From assembly GCA_946122785.1 (NCBI GenBank), contig CAMGYJ010000006.1, positions 64,543,676 through 64,607,675 of the forward strand: 64,000 bases of DNA, written 5' to 3'. Origin of the DNA: Linum tenue (lineage: Eukaryota; Streptophyta; Magnoliopsida; Malpighiales; Linaceae). The stretch's first letter is position 1. Each line of letters begins with the position of its first letter. The notes below the pieces were generated by a model. The model was not told the DNA's origin. It did not search any database and saw only the letters and a program-made list of their open reading frames with translations. Of the stretch, positions 13,178 through 24,400 are shown piece by piece. Made by a program: the position numbers and the translations under genes.

Positions 13178-16100
13178 TTTTTTTTACCAAGATAATCATA
13201 TATGGATTCAAATGATAGGTAATTACATCCTGGAGTTCAGCCAGACCTGAAAATCAAACACACGACTCATAGTCGGGTACAGAGAAAGGGCTTTTCGAGC
13301 CACCAAGTGGGCTACCCTATTGCTACGCCTACTTACAAATCGCACACTAACCCACTATGAGTGGTAAAATACTGCACAATTTCTTCAAGAATCGCTCTCA
13401 TCCGAATATCGTTGTTATCTGTCCGATTGATCTTCTCAATAGCTACTTTGGCATCACCGTCAAATCATATCTCCGTGAATCCATGAGCCAGACACCATAG
13501 GATGGCCTCACGAAGTGCAAGTAATTCAACCACCATAGGGTCGTCAATGGAAGGGAACTGCACCCCTGGGCCAAGAGGATCTGTCGAGGCAACAATAGCC
13601 ATAAACAGTGACGGTTGGTGGATAAGAGATATCAGCTTCTTTAAGAAGAGAGGAAAGGGTGCCGACGCAATCATTGTCCAAGATGCTCCATCCCTGAAAG
13701 ATCCCAAAGCGCACGAGCTACCGTGTAATCAAGAAATAAATGCTCCATCATTTCTGATTCGCATCAGCAGACTGGACACCTAGGAAGCATAGGGACATCC
13801 TTCTCAATTAGGCCTCTGTAGTTGGGAGGATTCTATTGAAAATTTGTCAGACAAAAACTTTCAATTTGGGTGTGATGTTTTCTTCCCATAACCGAATCCA
13901 ACTGGCCCTATCCATCCAACTAGACATGGACTTCCAACGACCCCTCCTTTTATCCAGAGAGACTGAAAAATGGTAAGCCGATTTGACAGAGAAAACCCCA
14001 TCAGGCGTGGCATACCATATCAATTTATCGGGAAAATTCTGACAAGTAAGAGGGATCGCTTTGATGGTCCGACATGTATAAGGATCAATCACTGAGTAAG
14101 TTTATCATCACACCAATGACCTTCTCCTTGGCATATAACCTCAGCAGCAGACGGATCCACCCCAAGAGGCAGCACCCGGGGATTATACATTGAGGGTTCA
14201 TGATGCAATTTAGCAATACAGTTAGAACGAAGCAGTCTGGCCATTCCCAATTTGCCATCGCAAGCCCAAATCTAATAGCTGACGACCGTAGAGGATACTC
14301 TGCCATCCCAGGACGGGCGAGAGCGAGCCGTAGCAGTAAGGAAAGACCCATTGGAAAAATACTTACCCTTATAAACTTGAGCCATGAGGGACATGTGTTT
14401 AATGAGAATTCACCATCCAATTTTGGCCAAGAGAGCATGGTTAAAATGCTTTCACTGGCGGAATCCCATACCCCCTTCATGCTTACTTCGACACATATTG
14501 CGCCTAGAAATCCACCGGATCCTAGAGTGACCATCCTCAACACCCCACCAGAATCTGGCGACATGCTTATCCAAGAGTCAACAAAGAGAAAGAGGCAATT
14601 TAACACATGACATAATATGCAACGGCAGAGCTAGCGCAACTGATTTAATCAGAGTCTCCTTAGCCGCCCATGATAATGTCCTCTGTTTCCACCCCTGTAA
14701 TCTTTCCAGCAATTTCTCCTCGAGATAACGGAATGTAGTTGTTTTCGATCTGGATATAAACGTAGGTAATCCCTGATATTTATCATGCACACAAGTGCCC
14801 CCACACCCATAATCTGAGCCAAGAATTCTTGGTCCGGTGTAGTAATGTTCTTACTGAAACAGGCTGCCGATTTATCCAAGTTAACTCTTTGACCACTCAA
14901 ATCTTCATATTCATTCAAAACCTCGATCAAATTCTCACATTCTTGAAGAGAACCTCTAAGGAATAAGTAAGAATCATCTACGAAGAACAGATGCGAGCTT
15001 CGGGGGGCACGAGGGCCACTTTCACACCGTCAAGTTTTCCTTCCGGAATGGCCTTGCGAAGGAGCTCTGCAAAACCTTCCGTACATATCACAAACAGGAG
15101 CAGAGAGAAGGATCACCCTAACAGAAACCCCTAGATGGCGAGAAGAAACCCGAAGGGGTACCATTCATGAGGACAAAAAATGACGTCGATCGGAGGCATT
15201 CTTGTATCCACCCTCTCCAAACATAGCTAAAACCCAATTTTTTCCAAAACCGTTAGCAGAAAGGGCCATTTAACTCTATCATAGGTCTTTTCCATGTCAA
15301 CCTTTAAAGCCATATACCCTTTTTTACCCGTATTTTGATTTTTAAATAGTGCATTAGCTCATACCCTAAGAGAATATTCTCAACTATTTGTCTTTCACGG
15401 ACAAACGCATTTTGCCCCTCCGAAATGATCTGCGAAAGGAAGCCAGCAAGCCTCTCAACCATATACACAAACTGATTGGACGAAGCTGCCACATTGTTTC
15501 CACATTAACCACCTTGGGTATTAAGGTCAACCAAGTATGATTGAAACCGTTGAGCATCTTACTTGTTGTTAAAGAAAGAGCAACCGACTTCAATCACCGA
15601 GCTACTAACAATATCCCAGAAAGATTTGAAAAAATTTCCTGTGAACCCATTAGAACCAGGTGCCTGCTTGGATCCCATGGAGAAGACCGTTTTCCGGACA
15701 TCGCCCGGAAGGCCTTCACCAGTAAGACGAGCATTCATTTCCTCAGTGACACTATGGGCCATGGGAAGAGCTACCACACGATCAGAAATATTCAACACCT
15801 GATTTTTCGAAGTGAAGAGGTTCTGATAGAAATCATAGGCTATTTCAGCCTTCCCACCCTCCTCAGTGACCCAATCCCCATCCTCATTCCGAAGACTGGA
15901 CACAAAATTCCGTTTTCTACGGGCCCGCGTGACCGTATGGAAATATGCCGAATTTTTATCACCCTTCTTCAACCACCTAACTCTACATTATTGTTGCCAG
16001 TATATTTCCTCCGCCTCCCATTGGCTGCTTAACTCAGCTTCAAAATTCCGTACCTCATCCCAATTAATTGGTTGAACCGATTTTATTCTCTCAATTTCAG

Positions 16101-16501
16101 GTTGAAGAGTTTTAATGTTTCGAAGAGAATTCGTGGTACCCGCCGTACTCCAGTCATAGAGAAGATGACGCAGTTTCTTAAGTTTTTCCCAAATTTGATA
16201 CATAGGAGTCTCATGGATGTTCTCCTGCCAAACATACGCCACCATAACTTTAGCCTCAGGCTTGTCCGCCCAACGGGCATCAAAACGGATCAGGGGGCGA
16301 CTATTTCGGACATAGAGTTTGTTAGATAATAGCAGGGCCCGGTGATCAGAACTCTGGTCCGTAAAATTTTTGACAAGAGTATTAGGGAAGTGATCGAACC
16401 AAGTCTGCGAGCAAAGAGCCCTATCGAGTCGCTCACGAATATTAGCCGCACTCCTCCGTTTGTTTGTCCAAGTAAATTGATATCCCTGGAACACAGATCA
16501 T

Positions 16502-17200
16502 TAGGGCTGGAAGTTTGGTACCGGTATTTGGGATATACCGAATACCGTACCGAATTTGTCTATATTTGGTATTACCGAATACACGTAATATTTTGTGGGA
16601 TTGGGATTGGGATTGAATTTCAATTGTTATTCGGTATTAGGGATTACGGGATCGGGATCGGTATATACCGAAATACCGATCAATACCGAAATATAAGCTA
16701 GTGTGTATTTTATCCTCCCAACTAGACTCTCTCATTCAATACTACGCGACCCTCAACCACCAAAAGTGTCATTTAATTATACATAGATCATTACATCACT
16801 ATTTCACACTAGTATTAGTCGTCTCTCAACCTCAAATTCGTCAAATTAAAAATTATCAATTACAAGAACTTAAGATGTTAGCTCTAGGCAACTCAAGACT
16901 ATTTGCTTAGTCTCTTTGATCTAAATTAAACAATAAAATCTCATTTATATATTTAATTATTAATTGCAAAGGTAATTAATTATGTATTCGATAATACTGA
17001 TTGGGATACCGAGGTACCGATTGGGATACCGAAATTATTTAGGGATTGGGATTGGGATACCGAAATTATTTAGGGATTGGGATTGGGATACCGAAATTAT
17101 TTAGGGATTGGGATTGGGATTGATTTTAGGGTGTAATTCGGTATTCGGGATTTCGGTATTTGGTATTGGGATACCGATACCGTACCGATTTCCACCCCTA
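16502..17200. mobile_element. hAT-type MITE in the minus-strand LINE
   Basis: A perfect 8-bp target duplication, cagatcat, flanks it at 16494-16501 and 17201-17208. The termini are TAGGGCTGGAAGTTTGGTAC and, reverse-complemented, TAGGGGTGGAAATCGGTAC. The length is 699 bp with no transposase, so it is non-autonomous. Inside are many copies of ataccga and its complement. Deleting the element and one octamer restores continuity of the LINE endonuclease region. Confidence 0.93.
17018..17120. repeat. three tandem copies of a ~31-bp unit
   Basis: The unit contains gataccgaaattatttaggg followed by attgggattgg. Three head-to-tail copies sit near the right end of the hAT MITE. Confidence 0.85.
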
Positions 17201-17824
17201 CAGATCATGGTGACCTAGGTCGTGAACAAAATCAAGAAGACCAATTGATTGAGAAGCGTTCCAAGGGGTGCCTCCCACCTTCTCGTTCTCATGGAGAGTA
17301 ACATTGAGGTCACCTATCACCACAAATGGTAGGTGGACTTCTTTACATAACCCTCGAAGTTGGGCCAACTGATTTATTCCGATCGAGGCAGAGCAATTGA
17401 GATAGACACAAAAAAATAACATACGAAAACTCTTCATTTATTTGAATATCAATAAAAAAATTGGAATTAAAAAACACTGAAGAATCCACTTCGGGGGACC
17501 AAGTAACAACCAGACCTCCTGATGCATTATCCCCATCTTTAAAAAAACATTTAGAAGAAGAAAAACCTAATACCCACATGCGACGAGAAGAACACAAGAT
17601 CCGGTTTATTTGACTGAACTAAACCTACTCCAATTTGGAATGTGAGGGATGGTCCAATTCCTCTCACATTCCAGGCAAGAACCTGCCTTTCCGGGGGCTT
17701 CACGGACAACTATCGTGGAGAGGTTTCCATGGCCATTTTCATTTTTTGCAGCCCCTTAGCTTTTCGATCCACTGGCTTGGCTTTATCCGCCAACTTGACT
17801 AGCCTTCGCTAGGGTTTTTTCACA

Positions 17825-18697
17825 GGGCTTGTGAGATTAACAACCAAGGGTATTTTGGGTATGACAAAAAAATGAATTTATTAATTAATTTTTTTATATT
17901 AATTATAAATTGGGAATTAAAACCCTATATTAAATACATATTTTTTTAAAACTATAATAAATACAAATCTCTCTTCCTATCTCTCTCTTCCTTTTCCAGC
18001 CGCCCTGTGACAAACCACTCCGACCGGCTGACTTCTTGACCGACAGACTTTCTCCGACGAAATCCTTGAATCAGACTCGCTCCGGCCACCTGCAAAAATT
18101 ACCACTTCGTCAGTGCGCTAGTGGTACGAACACTACCACTACCATCTGGTATCTGGTAGTGGTAGCGTACCAATATCATTTGGTACCACTAACATTTGGT
18201 ACCTGGTATTGGTACGCTACCACTACCAGCTACAAGATGGTAGTGGCAGCGTACCACTCCACATAGTACCACTACCACTAGAAAAAAACTAGATATGAAA
18301 ATCCAAAAATCTCAGATCTGAAATACGAAGAGGAGGAGAAGAGATGAGGCAACGACAAGGATGGAGGGCTGTGAAGGATTGTAGAGGACAACCGCGACGA
18401 AGGATGTGGAGGGTGGAGGGCGGTGAAGGCTGTGGAGGGTGGAGGGAGGCCAAGGCCGGCGGCAGCAGTGAAGGCCGGCAACAGTCACGTCTGATGGAGA
18501 GATGGAGGAGGGAGGGAGGGAGGAGTTAGGTTTTTTCTTTATTTATATTAGAGGGAGAATAATTGGGTGTGGTAACATTTTTCCATTCCAAAAATATCCT
18601 TCTTTTAATCCTAACCATCGATTTGATAAAAGAAGAAAGAGACGGGAGAGAGAGCGTATCCAATGGTTAGGAAGTGGTTTCCAATCTCACAAACCCC
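17825..18697. mobile_element. terminal-inverted-repeat element in LINE ORF1
   Basis: The left end GGGCTTGTGAGATTAACAACC pairs with the reverse complement of the right end, GGGGTTTGTGAGATTGGAAACC. The element divides LINE ORF1 coding sequence, so it must be an insertion. The flanks agggttttttcac and agggggttgtgac match at 9 of 13 positions, a possible decayed duplication. No transposase is visible. The centre carries nested palindromes and a pyrimidine/purine-biased stretch at 18340-18530. The family is uncertain, Mutator-like or similar. Confidence 0.6.
18111..18290. repeat. nested palindromes built from ggtagtggtac-type motifs
   Basis: A perfect 23-nt inverted repeat has arms at 18153-18175 and 18207-18229, separated by 31 nt; each arm contains ggtagtggtagcgtacc or its complement. 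Further imperfect arms lie outside it (18118-18145 with 18236-18286). The transcript of either strand would fold into a long hairpin. Confidence 0.9.
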
Positions 18698-18882
18698 AAA
18701 GGGGGTTGTGACCGTATCCCATCCCTATGCATGGAAGCTGTTAGCGCAACAAGCTTGTCATCCGAATCCTCAAGGATGAGTTGATGACGTTGAATCTGAG
18801 CTGGAGAAGCAGCAACAACCATCCTACCTGCCTCTTGCTTGGTCTCACTAGTCTCCCTTGTATCAGACGAGAAGACCCCCGT

Positions 18883-19320
18883 GGCCAATCTTTTCGATCT
18901 GTAACTTCATGGCCTCAATTATGCATCAAAGTTATGAAATTGGCCAAAACCAAGATTTGACCGTTATCTTGGACAATCAAATGCGCTGACTAACAGTCAC
19001 TGCGCCACGTCACTGCCAAGTCAGCACATACTAGTTAAATTTTTGGTTTTTTCCACCTATTACTATTTATCTTTCTTATTTTAATATTTCTTTTCCTTTC
19101 TTTTTCTTCTTTTGTTCAAAATAAAAAAAACATAAATGATAATAGGTGGAAAAAACTAAATTTTTTAAGTGGTGTGTGCTGACTTGGCAGTGACATGGTG
19201 GGTTGACCGTTAGTCAACGCGTTTGACTGTCCAAGATAACGGTCAAATATCAGGTTTGACCAATTTCGTAACTTTGATGCATAGTTGACACCACGAAGTT
19301 ACAGATCGAAAAGATAGGCC
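18883..19320. mobile_element. foldback / long-TIR MITE
   Basis: The arms are about 180 bp, 18883-19075 and 19130-19320, and are reverse complements of each other with moderate divergence. The outer ends are GGCCAATCTTTTCGATCTG and GGCCTATCTTTTCGATCTG. The arms meet around an AT-rich loop between ttttttccacctatta and its complement. There is no coding sequence, and no convincing target duplication was seen. Its arms carry a cacgtcactgcc motif of the kind also found in the Mutator-like ends in this window. Confidence 0.82.
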
Positions 19321-19359
19321 AAGATGTTTAATTTGTGAAAAGTTCAGACCATACAAATA

Positions 19360-20797
19360 GGGCAATGTCTATTTTTTACCCAAACCTTTTCAAAATTCTT
19401 TTATCTTACCCAAACCTATTAAAATTCTTTTTATTATCCAAACTTATTGTAACTGATCAAAGTCTGGGCATTCGTTCTGTTACTGTTACTTATTTTTGTA
19501 ACGGAGCTCCACGTAAGCATCCACATCAGCGTACACGTTGGAAATTAATATTAAACGTATTTTATTAATATAAATTTAAAACAAATATATTTATTTACCT
19601 ATTTAATTGGGTGATACTTACCCTCTTTGTTTGAAAATCCAGATTTGTTTTTACATAGAAAGGGAAGGAAGACGAACATAGGAAGAATCACAACCAGATT
19701 AGGAGAGGAAAGCAGGGGCGAATCCCTTCTTCACTCACTGGTTAAGTGAACTGATCTTTCCTTTCACTCGCCCGCAACAAGCATAAAAAACCCAAAAATC
19801 CCAGAGAACCCAAGAAAGCCAGATCCCATCTCTTCTTGATAAAAACGCAAAAATGAAAAAACCCAGAAAAGTAAAAACCCTGTACAAATCCCACCTTTCT
19901 TCTCTGTAAATAAACCCAGAAACACAAAACCAGAACATCGTTCTTCCTCATCTGCCTCACAGATCTCACTGATGGTGACCCCTATCTTCCTGCCGTATAG
20001 ATCGGACCGGACGCATCTGGCGGCCGACCTGTTTCTATCCCCTCAAATCCAGCCACCACCATCTGTAACCCCTGCCTTACTCCCTGTCACACAAATCGTC
20101 CTCTTCCCTCCTAACATATCTATTTTTTTCGATCTCTTCTTCCACACAATCCCAATAATCGAAACCACCAAAAACAAAAATCGAACCCTCCAAACCCATA
20201 AATCGAAACCCCTCAACCTAGAAATCGAACCTCCCCTGTTTGAGATCGCCGCCAGATCTTTGCAAGGAAGAAAGCCAGGTTGTTGTCGGTGCCTTCCGCG
20301 CCGCTGAATCGAATGGTGGCTTGCAGCTTCTTCTCGATTGAGGCTCGGTAAGAGCTCTGCGGAGGGATTCCTCGGATGATGCGTCCATCGAGAGGGAACT
20401 GTGGGTGGCGAGTGATGGTGTTGGACGGAGACGGTAAACCCAGAAGGACGGGAGAAAGACTATGTGAATGAGAAGGAATCTTTGAAAAAGAGATCGGAGG
20501 AGTGAGGAGTAGTGAGAGGCGGAGGGGGGAGTAGTGAGGGGTAGGGGAGAAGACGTGAGATCCTATTTTGTTTTTTTATTGTTGTTTTTATTAATTTTTT
20601 GAGGGGATAGAAAGCTATAATTATAATGGTATTCTAACCGCCACGTAGGAAGCCTACTCATCGTAGTCATGCTTAGTCAGCATTACTAACAGAAAAGTTG
20701 ACGGAGAGTTAACGTTTGGATAATTATGAGGAATTCAATAGGTTTGGTTAAAATAAAGGAATCTGAAAAAGGTTTGGGTAAAAAATATACATTGCCT
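19360..20797. mobile_element. Mutator-like non-autonomous element, 1.4 kb, possible Pack-MULE
   Basis: The 9-bp direct repeat atacaaata flanks it at 19351-19359 and 20798-20806 (8 or 9 bp depending on one shared base). The terminal inverted repeats are about 90-100 bp: the left begins GGGCAATGTCTATTTTTTAC and the reverse-complemented right begins GGCAATGTATATTTTTTAC. The interior (about 19650-20560) is less AT-rich than the ends and holds a short plus-strand open frame (19972-20307) that I do not recognise. The ends are the same family as the 340-bp element at 61884-62223. No transposase is present. Confidence 0.85.
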
Positions 20798-20850
20798 ATA
20801 CAAATATATTAACCCTAAAAATAATTGAATAAATTTTCTCTGTGATTAAT

Positions 20851-20951
20851 TGGGCCACCAGCTAAGAAGCAATGTCGTTATCTTCGGGGGCCCATAATTG
20901 AACTAACCGGCTGAAACTAGAGGGCCCAATGCTAATGGGCCGCCCGCTAAG
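20851..20951. promoter_or_regulatory. cluster of four TGGGCC/GGCCCA (site II-type) motifs upstream of BRR2
   Basis: TGGGCC or its complement occurs at 20851, 20889, 20933 and 20946. Such TGGGCY motifs are known TCP-binding elements in promoters of plant housekeeping genes. They lie about 270-370 bp upstream of the 5' UTR intron of BRR2. That they act on BRR2 is inferred from position only. Confidence 0.5.
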
Positions 20952-21224
20952 AGAGCCGGAGCAGGCGAACAAAATCTAAACGTGCGAGAGGCATTCCGCA
21001 TGGAAGGAGGAGTACACTAGACCGACTCTGAACAACAGTATGGCGGTTCTGAATTTTTTGCCATAAAACGAAAACCCCGGGAAGCTATCCCCACAGACAT
21101 CCCCGTTTTATTCTGATCGACGGAGGCCGCAGTTCCGAGTTCCGACGATCAAGTGAGCGGAGAAGAAGGAAGCTGCCCTCCGCCGACTGGGCGAGTTCGT
21201 AGCTTTGTCAACGTTCACTGCTCG

Positions 21225-21474
21225 GTGAGTTTAACCAGACCAGTTACCTTCTCACAGTTGTTTGCCACTCGTCATCTGCTTTCCTTGTTCCTGATTGTTT
21301 CTCGCTCTCGTTATTTCAATTAGGGTTTGGCATTCTTTCCGGAGAGATGATCTCTGCTGCTTGTTGATCTTCTCTGGTTATAAAGGTTAGGGTTTCCCTT
21401 GCTGGATTTAGTTTTTGGTTATATCTTCTTTCTGCTGTCTGTTTTCTCATCTCTTTCGGATCCAACTGTTTCAG
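21225..21474 (+). other. 5' UTR intron of BRR2
   Basis: A donor ctcg|gtgagt at 21225 and a pyrimidine-rich acceptor gtttcag at 21474 end 10 bases before the BRR2 ATG. There is no coding evidence upstream. Leader introns like this are common in plant housekeeping genes. Confidence 0.6.
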
Positions 21475-21484
21475 ACCCACGGCA

Positions 21485-24400
21485 ATGGCTCACCCCGGTG
21501 GTGGCGCAGAAGCTCATGCTCGGTCCAAGCAGTACGAGTACAAAGCTAATTCGAGTCTCGTCATCAATATCGACTCCCGCCCCCGCGATACTCATGGGCC
21601 TACGGGCGAGCCTGAGTCTCTTAGCGGCAGAATCAACCCCAGGACCTTCGGTGACCTTGTTCAGAGAGGCCGACCTCCTGATCGTGATGAGAGAATTAAG
21701 AAATCTAAGAAGAAGAAGGAGAGGGACGGCCAGTTTGAACCTGTTCCAAGCCGCCAAGCGAAACGTCGAAGAATCCGACTGGAGAGTGTACTCTCCTCAA
21801 CCGAAGGAGGAGTCTACCATCCCAAGACCAAGGAAAGCAGAGCTGCATATGAAGCAATGCTTAGTGCCATTCAAGATCAACTGGGTGGTCAGCCTTCTAA
21901 TGTTGTCAGTGATGCTGCTGATGAGGTTCTGGCTGTACTTAAGAATGAGTCATCTAAGACAACTGACAAGAAGAGAGAAATTGAGAAGCGGTTGAATCCG
22001 ATCTCCAGTGAGTTCTTTAATGAGCTGGTTAGACTTGGAAGCCTGATCAAGGATTACCAAGATGGAGCTGATGCTGGTGGACCTACTGCTGTTAATGGAG
22101 AAGATGCTCTTGATGATGATGTAGGCGTGGCTGTTGAGTTTGATGAAGACAATGAGGATGAGGAAGAAGAGAGTGATCTTGATATGGTTCCAGAGGACGA
22201 AGAGGAGGATGATGATGATGATGCTTTGGTTGAGCGGGATGGTGCTAGGGCTATGCAGATGGGTGGGGCGATTGATGATAATGACATGGGTCAAGCAAAC
22301 GAGGGCATGAACCTAAATGTTCAAGATATTGATGCTTATTGGATCCAGAGGAAGATTTCCCAGGCTTTTGAACAACAGATCGACCCACAACAGTGCCAAA
22401 CACTTGCAGAAGAGGTGCTAAAGATTCTTGCTGAGGGAGAAAACCGGGAAGTTGAGAATAAATTGGTGTATCACCTCCAATTTGAGAAGTTCAGCCTTAT
22501 AAAGTTTCTTGTGCATAATAGGTTGAAGATTGTCTGGTGCACCCGTTTAGCTCGTGCCAAGGACCAAGAAGAGAGAAACCACATCGAGAAGGAAATGACA
22601 AGGTCAGGTTCCGATATGGCTGCTATTCTGCTACAGCTTCATGCCACACGAGCTACTGCAAAAGAGAGGCAAAAGAATTTGGAGAAAAGCATAAGAGAAG
22701 AGGCTCGCAGACTCAAGGATGAGATTGTTGATGGTGATGATAGGGATGGAACTTTGCGCGTTGAGAAAGATGCACACAGTAGTAGTTGGGTAAAGGGCCA
22801 GCCGAAGTTGCTTGACCTGGACAATATTGCTTTTGAGCAGGGCGGTCTTTTTATGGCAAATAAGAAATGTGACCTTCCTCATGGTTCTTCCAGACACCAG
22901 AACAAGGGTTATGAAGAAGTTCATGTGCCGGCACTTAAAGCCAAACCTTTAGATCCTGATGAGAAGCTTGTGAATATAACGGAAATGCCGGAGTGGGCTC
23001 AACCAGCTTTTAAAAATATGCAACAGCTGAACAGGGTGCAGAGTAAGGTCTATCAGACAGCACTTTTCGGTGCCGATAATATTCTCTTATGTGCTCCAAC
23101 CGGTGCGGGGAAAACTAATGTTGCAGTTCTCACCATCCTTCAGCAGCTTGGTATTTATAGGAACAAGGATGGTTCATTTGATCATAATGGCTATAAAATA
23201 GTTTATGTTGCACCCATGAAAGCTCTTGTGGCTGAAGTGGTTGGTAATTTGTCCGAACGTCTAAAAGAATATGGGGTGAATGTGAGGGAACTAAGTGGAG
23301 ATCAGACACTCACTCCTCAACAAATTGAAGAAACTCAAATAATTGTGACCACTCCGGAGAAGTGGGATATCGTTACCAGGAAGTCTGGGGATCGCACCTA
23401 CACCCAACTGGTTAAGCTTCTTATCATTGATGAGATTCACCTTCTTCATGATAACAGAGGCCCTGTGCTTGAAAGTATAGTTGCTAGAACTGTTAGACAG
23501 GTTGAGACAACAAGGGACCATATCAGGATGGTGGGATTGTCGGCTACTCTCCCGAACTATGAAGATGTGGCGCTGTTTTTAAGAGTTGATGTTGGGAAAG
23601 GGCTTTTTTATTTCAATATTAGCTACAGACCTGTCCCTCTTTCTCAAAAGTACATTGGTGTCTCGGTCAAGAAGCCACTGCAGAGGTTCCAATTAATGAA
23701 CGACCTTTGTTATGAGAAGGTAATTGCTGTTGCTGGAAAGCATCAGACTCTTATTTTTGTGCACTCCAGGAAGGAAACGGCTAAAACAGCCCGAGCAATA
23801 CGAGATACTGCACTGACAAATGACACTCTTGGAAAATTCCTGAAGGAGGACAGTGCTAGCCGGGAGATTCTCCAGGATCATACAAATATAGTCAAAAGTA
23901 ATGATCTTAAAGATCTTCTCCCCTATGGCTTTGCAGTTCATCATGCAGGTTTGACGAGGGCTGATCGTGAAATTATTGAGGCTCTTTTTGCTGATGGTCA
24001 TATACAAGTGCTGGTTTCCACTGCAACTCTAGCTTGGGGTGTCAATTTGCCTGCTCATACTGTGATTATCAAAGGGACTCAGATTTATAATCCGGAAAAG
24101 GGAGCTTGGACTGAATTAAGTCCACTTGATGTTATGCAAATGTTGGGTCGTGCTGGTCGGCCACAGTATGATTCGTATGGTGAAGGTATTATCATCACGG
24201 GTCATAGTGAACTGCAGTATTATCTGTCCTTGATGAACCAACAGCTTCCAATCGAAAGCCAGTTCATATCCAAATTGGCTGATCAGTTGAATGCTGAAGT
24301 TGTGCTTGGTACAGTTCAGAATGCAAGAGAAGCGTGCAATTGGCTTGGTTATACTTACTTGTATGTCCGGATGTTGAGGAATCCCAGCATTTATGGTATA

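Larger units (their letters stand above)
13230..17690 (-). pseudogene. LINE ORF2 relic (endonuclease, RT, zf-RVT, RNase H)
   Basis: In minus-strand order: endonuclease start (LAWNVRGIG-like) near 17660, endonuclease middle 17198-17600, endonuclease end and linker 15988-16494, start of reverse transcriptase 15304-15972, palm region around 14940-15250, thumb and linker 14085-14930, connection/zf region 13780-14092, and RNase H 13330-13707 (PMVVELLALREAILWCLAHG). Many frameshifts and stops separate the blocks. It aligns by eye along its whole length with the intact ORF2 at 36797-40888, so it is a dead relative of that copy. Confidence 0.85.
13178..18882 (-). mobile_element. degenerate L1-type LINE, interrupted by two DNA elements
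   Basis: Read on the minus strand, this is the same LINE family as the intact copy ending at 40954. The 3' end near 13178 shows the same gattatctt...poly(A) tail, seen here as a T-run. ORF2 lies at roughly 13230-17690 and the ORF1 tail at about 17700-18882. It is split by the hAT element at 16502-17200 and by a terminal-inverted-repeat element at 17825-18697. The 5' limit coincides with the foldback element beginning at 18883, so I cannot tell whether the LINE was 5'-truncated there. No target duplication was found. Confidence 0.85.
17700..18882 (-). pseudogene. LINE ORF1 tail relic, split by an insertion
   Basis: Minus strand 18698-18882 encodes a RHQLILEDSDDKL...ASMHRD segment resembling RRKLLLADESEEEES...SLQRKD of the intact ORF1 (near residues 440-470 counted from 34665). 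Minus strand 17700-17824 continues with a RRLVK-type basic stretch matching RPRRLVKASVRRG. The two halves are separated by the element at 17825-18697. An in-frame stop precedes RRLVK. Non-functional. Confidence 0.62.

Noticed and set aside
18278..18529. Pro/Ser-rich frames on both strands near 18300-18530
   Set aside because: Low-complexity purine/pyrimidine bias opens frames on both strands; no family resemblance.
22054..22287. Serine-rich minus-strand frame inside BRR2
   Set aside because: It is the complement of the acidic Asp/Glu codon run of BRR2 exon 1.
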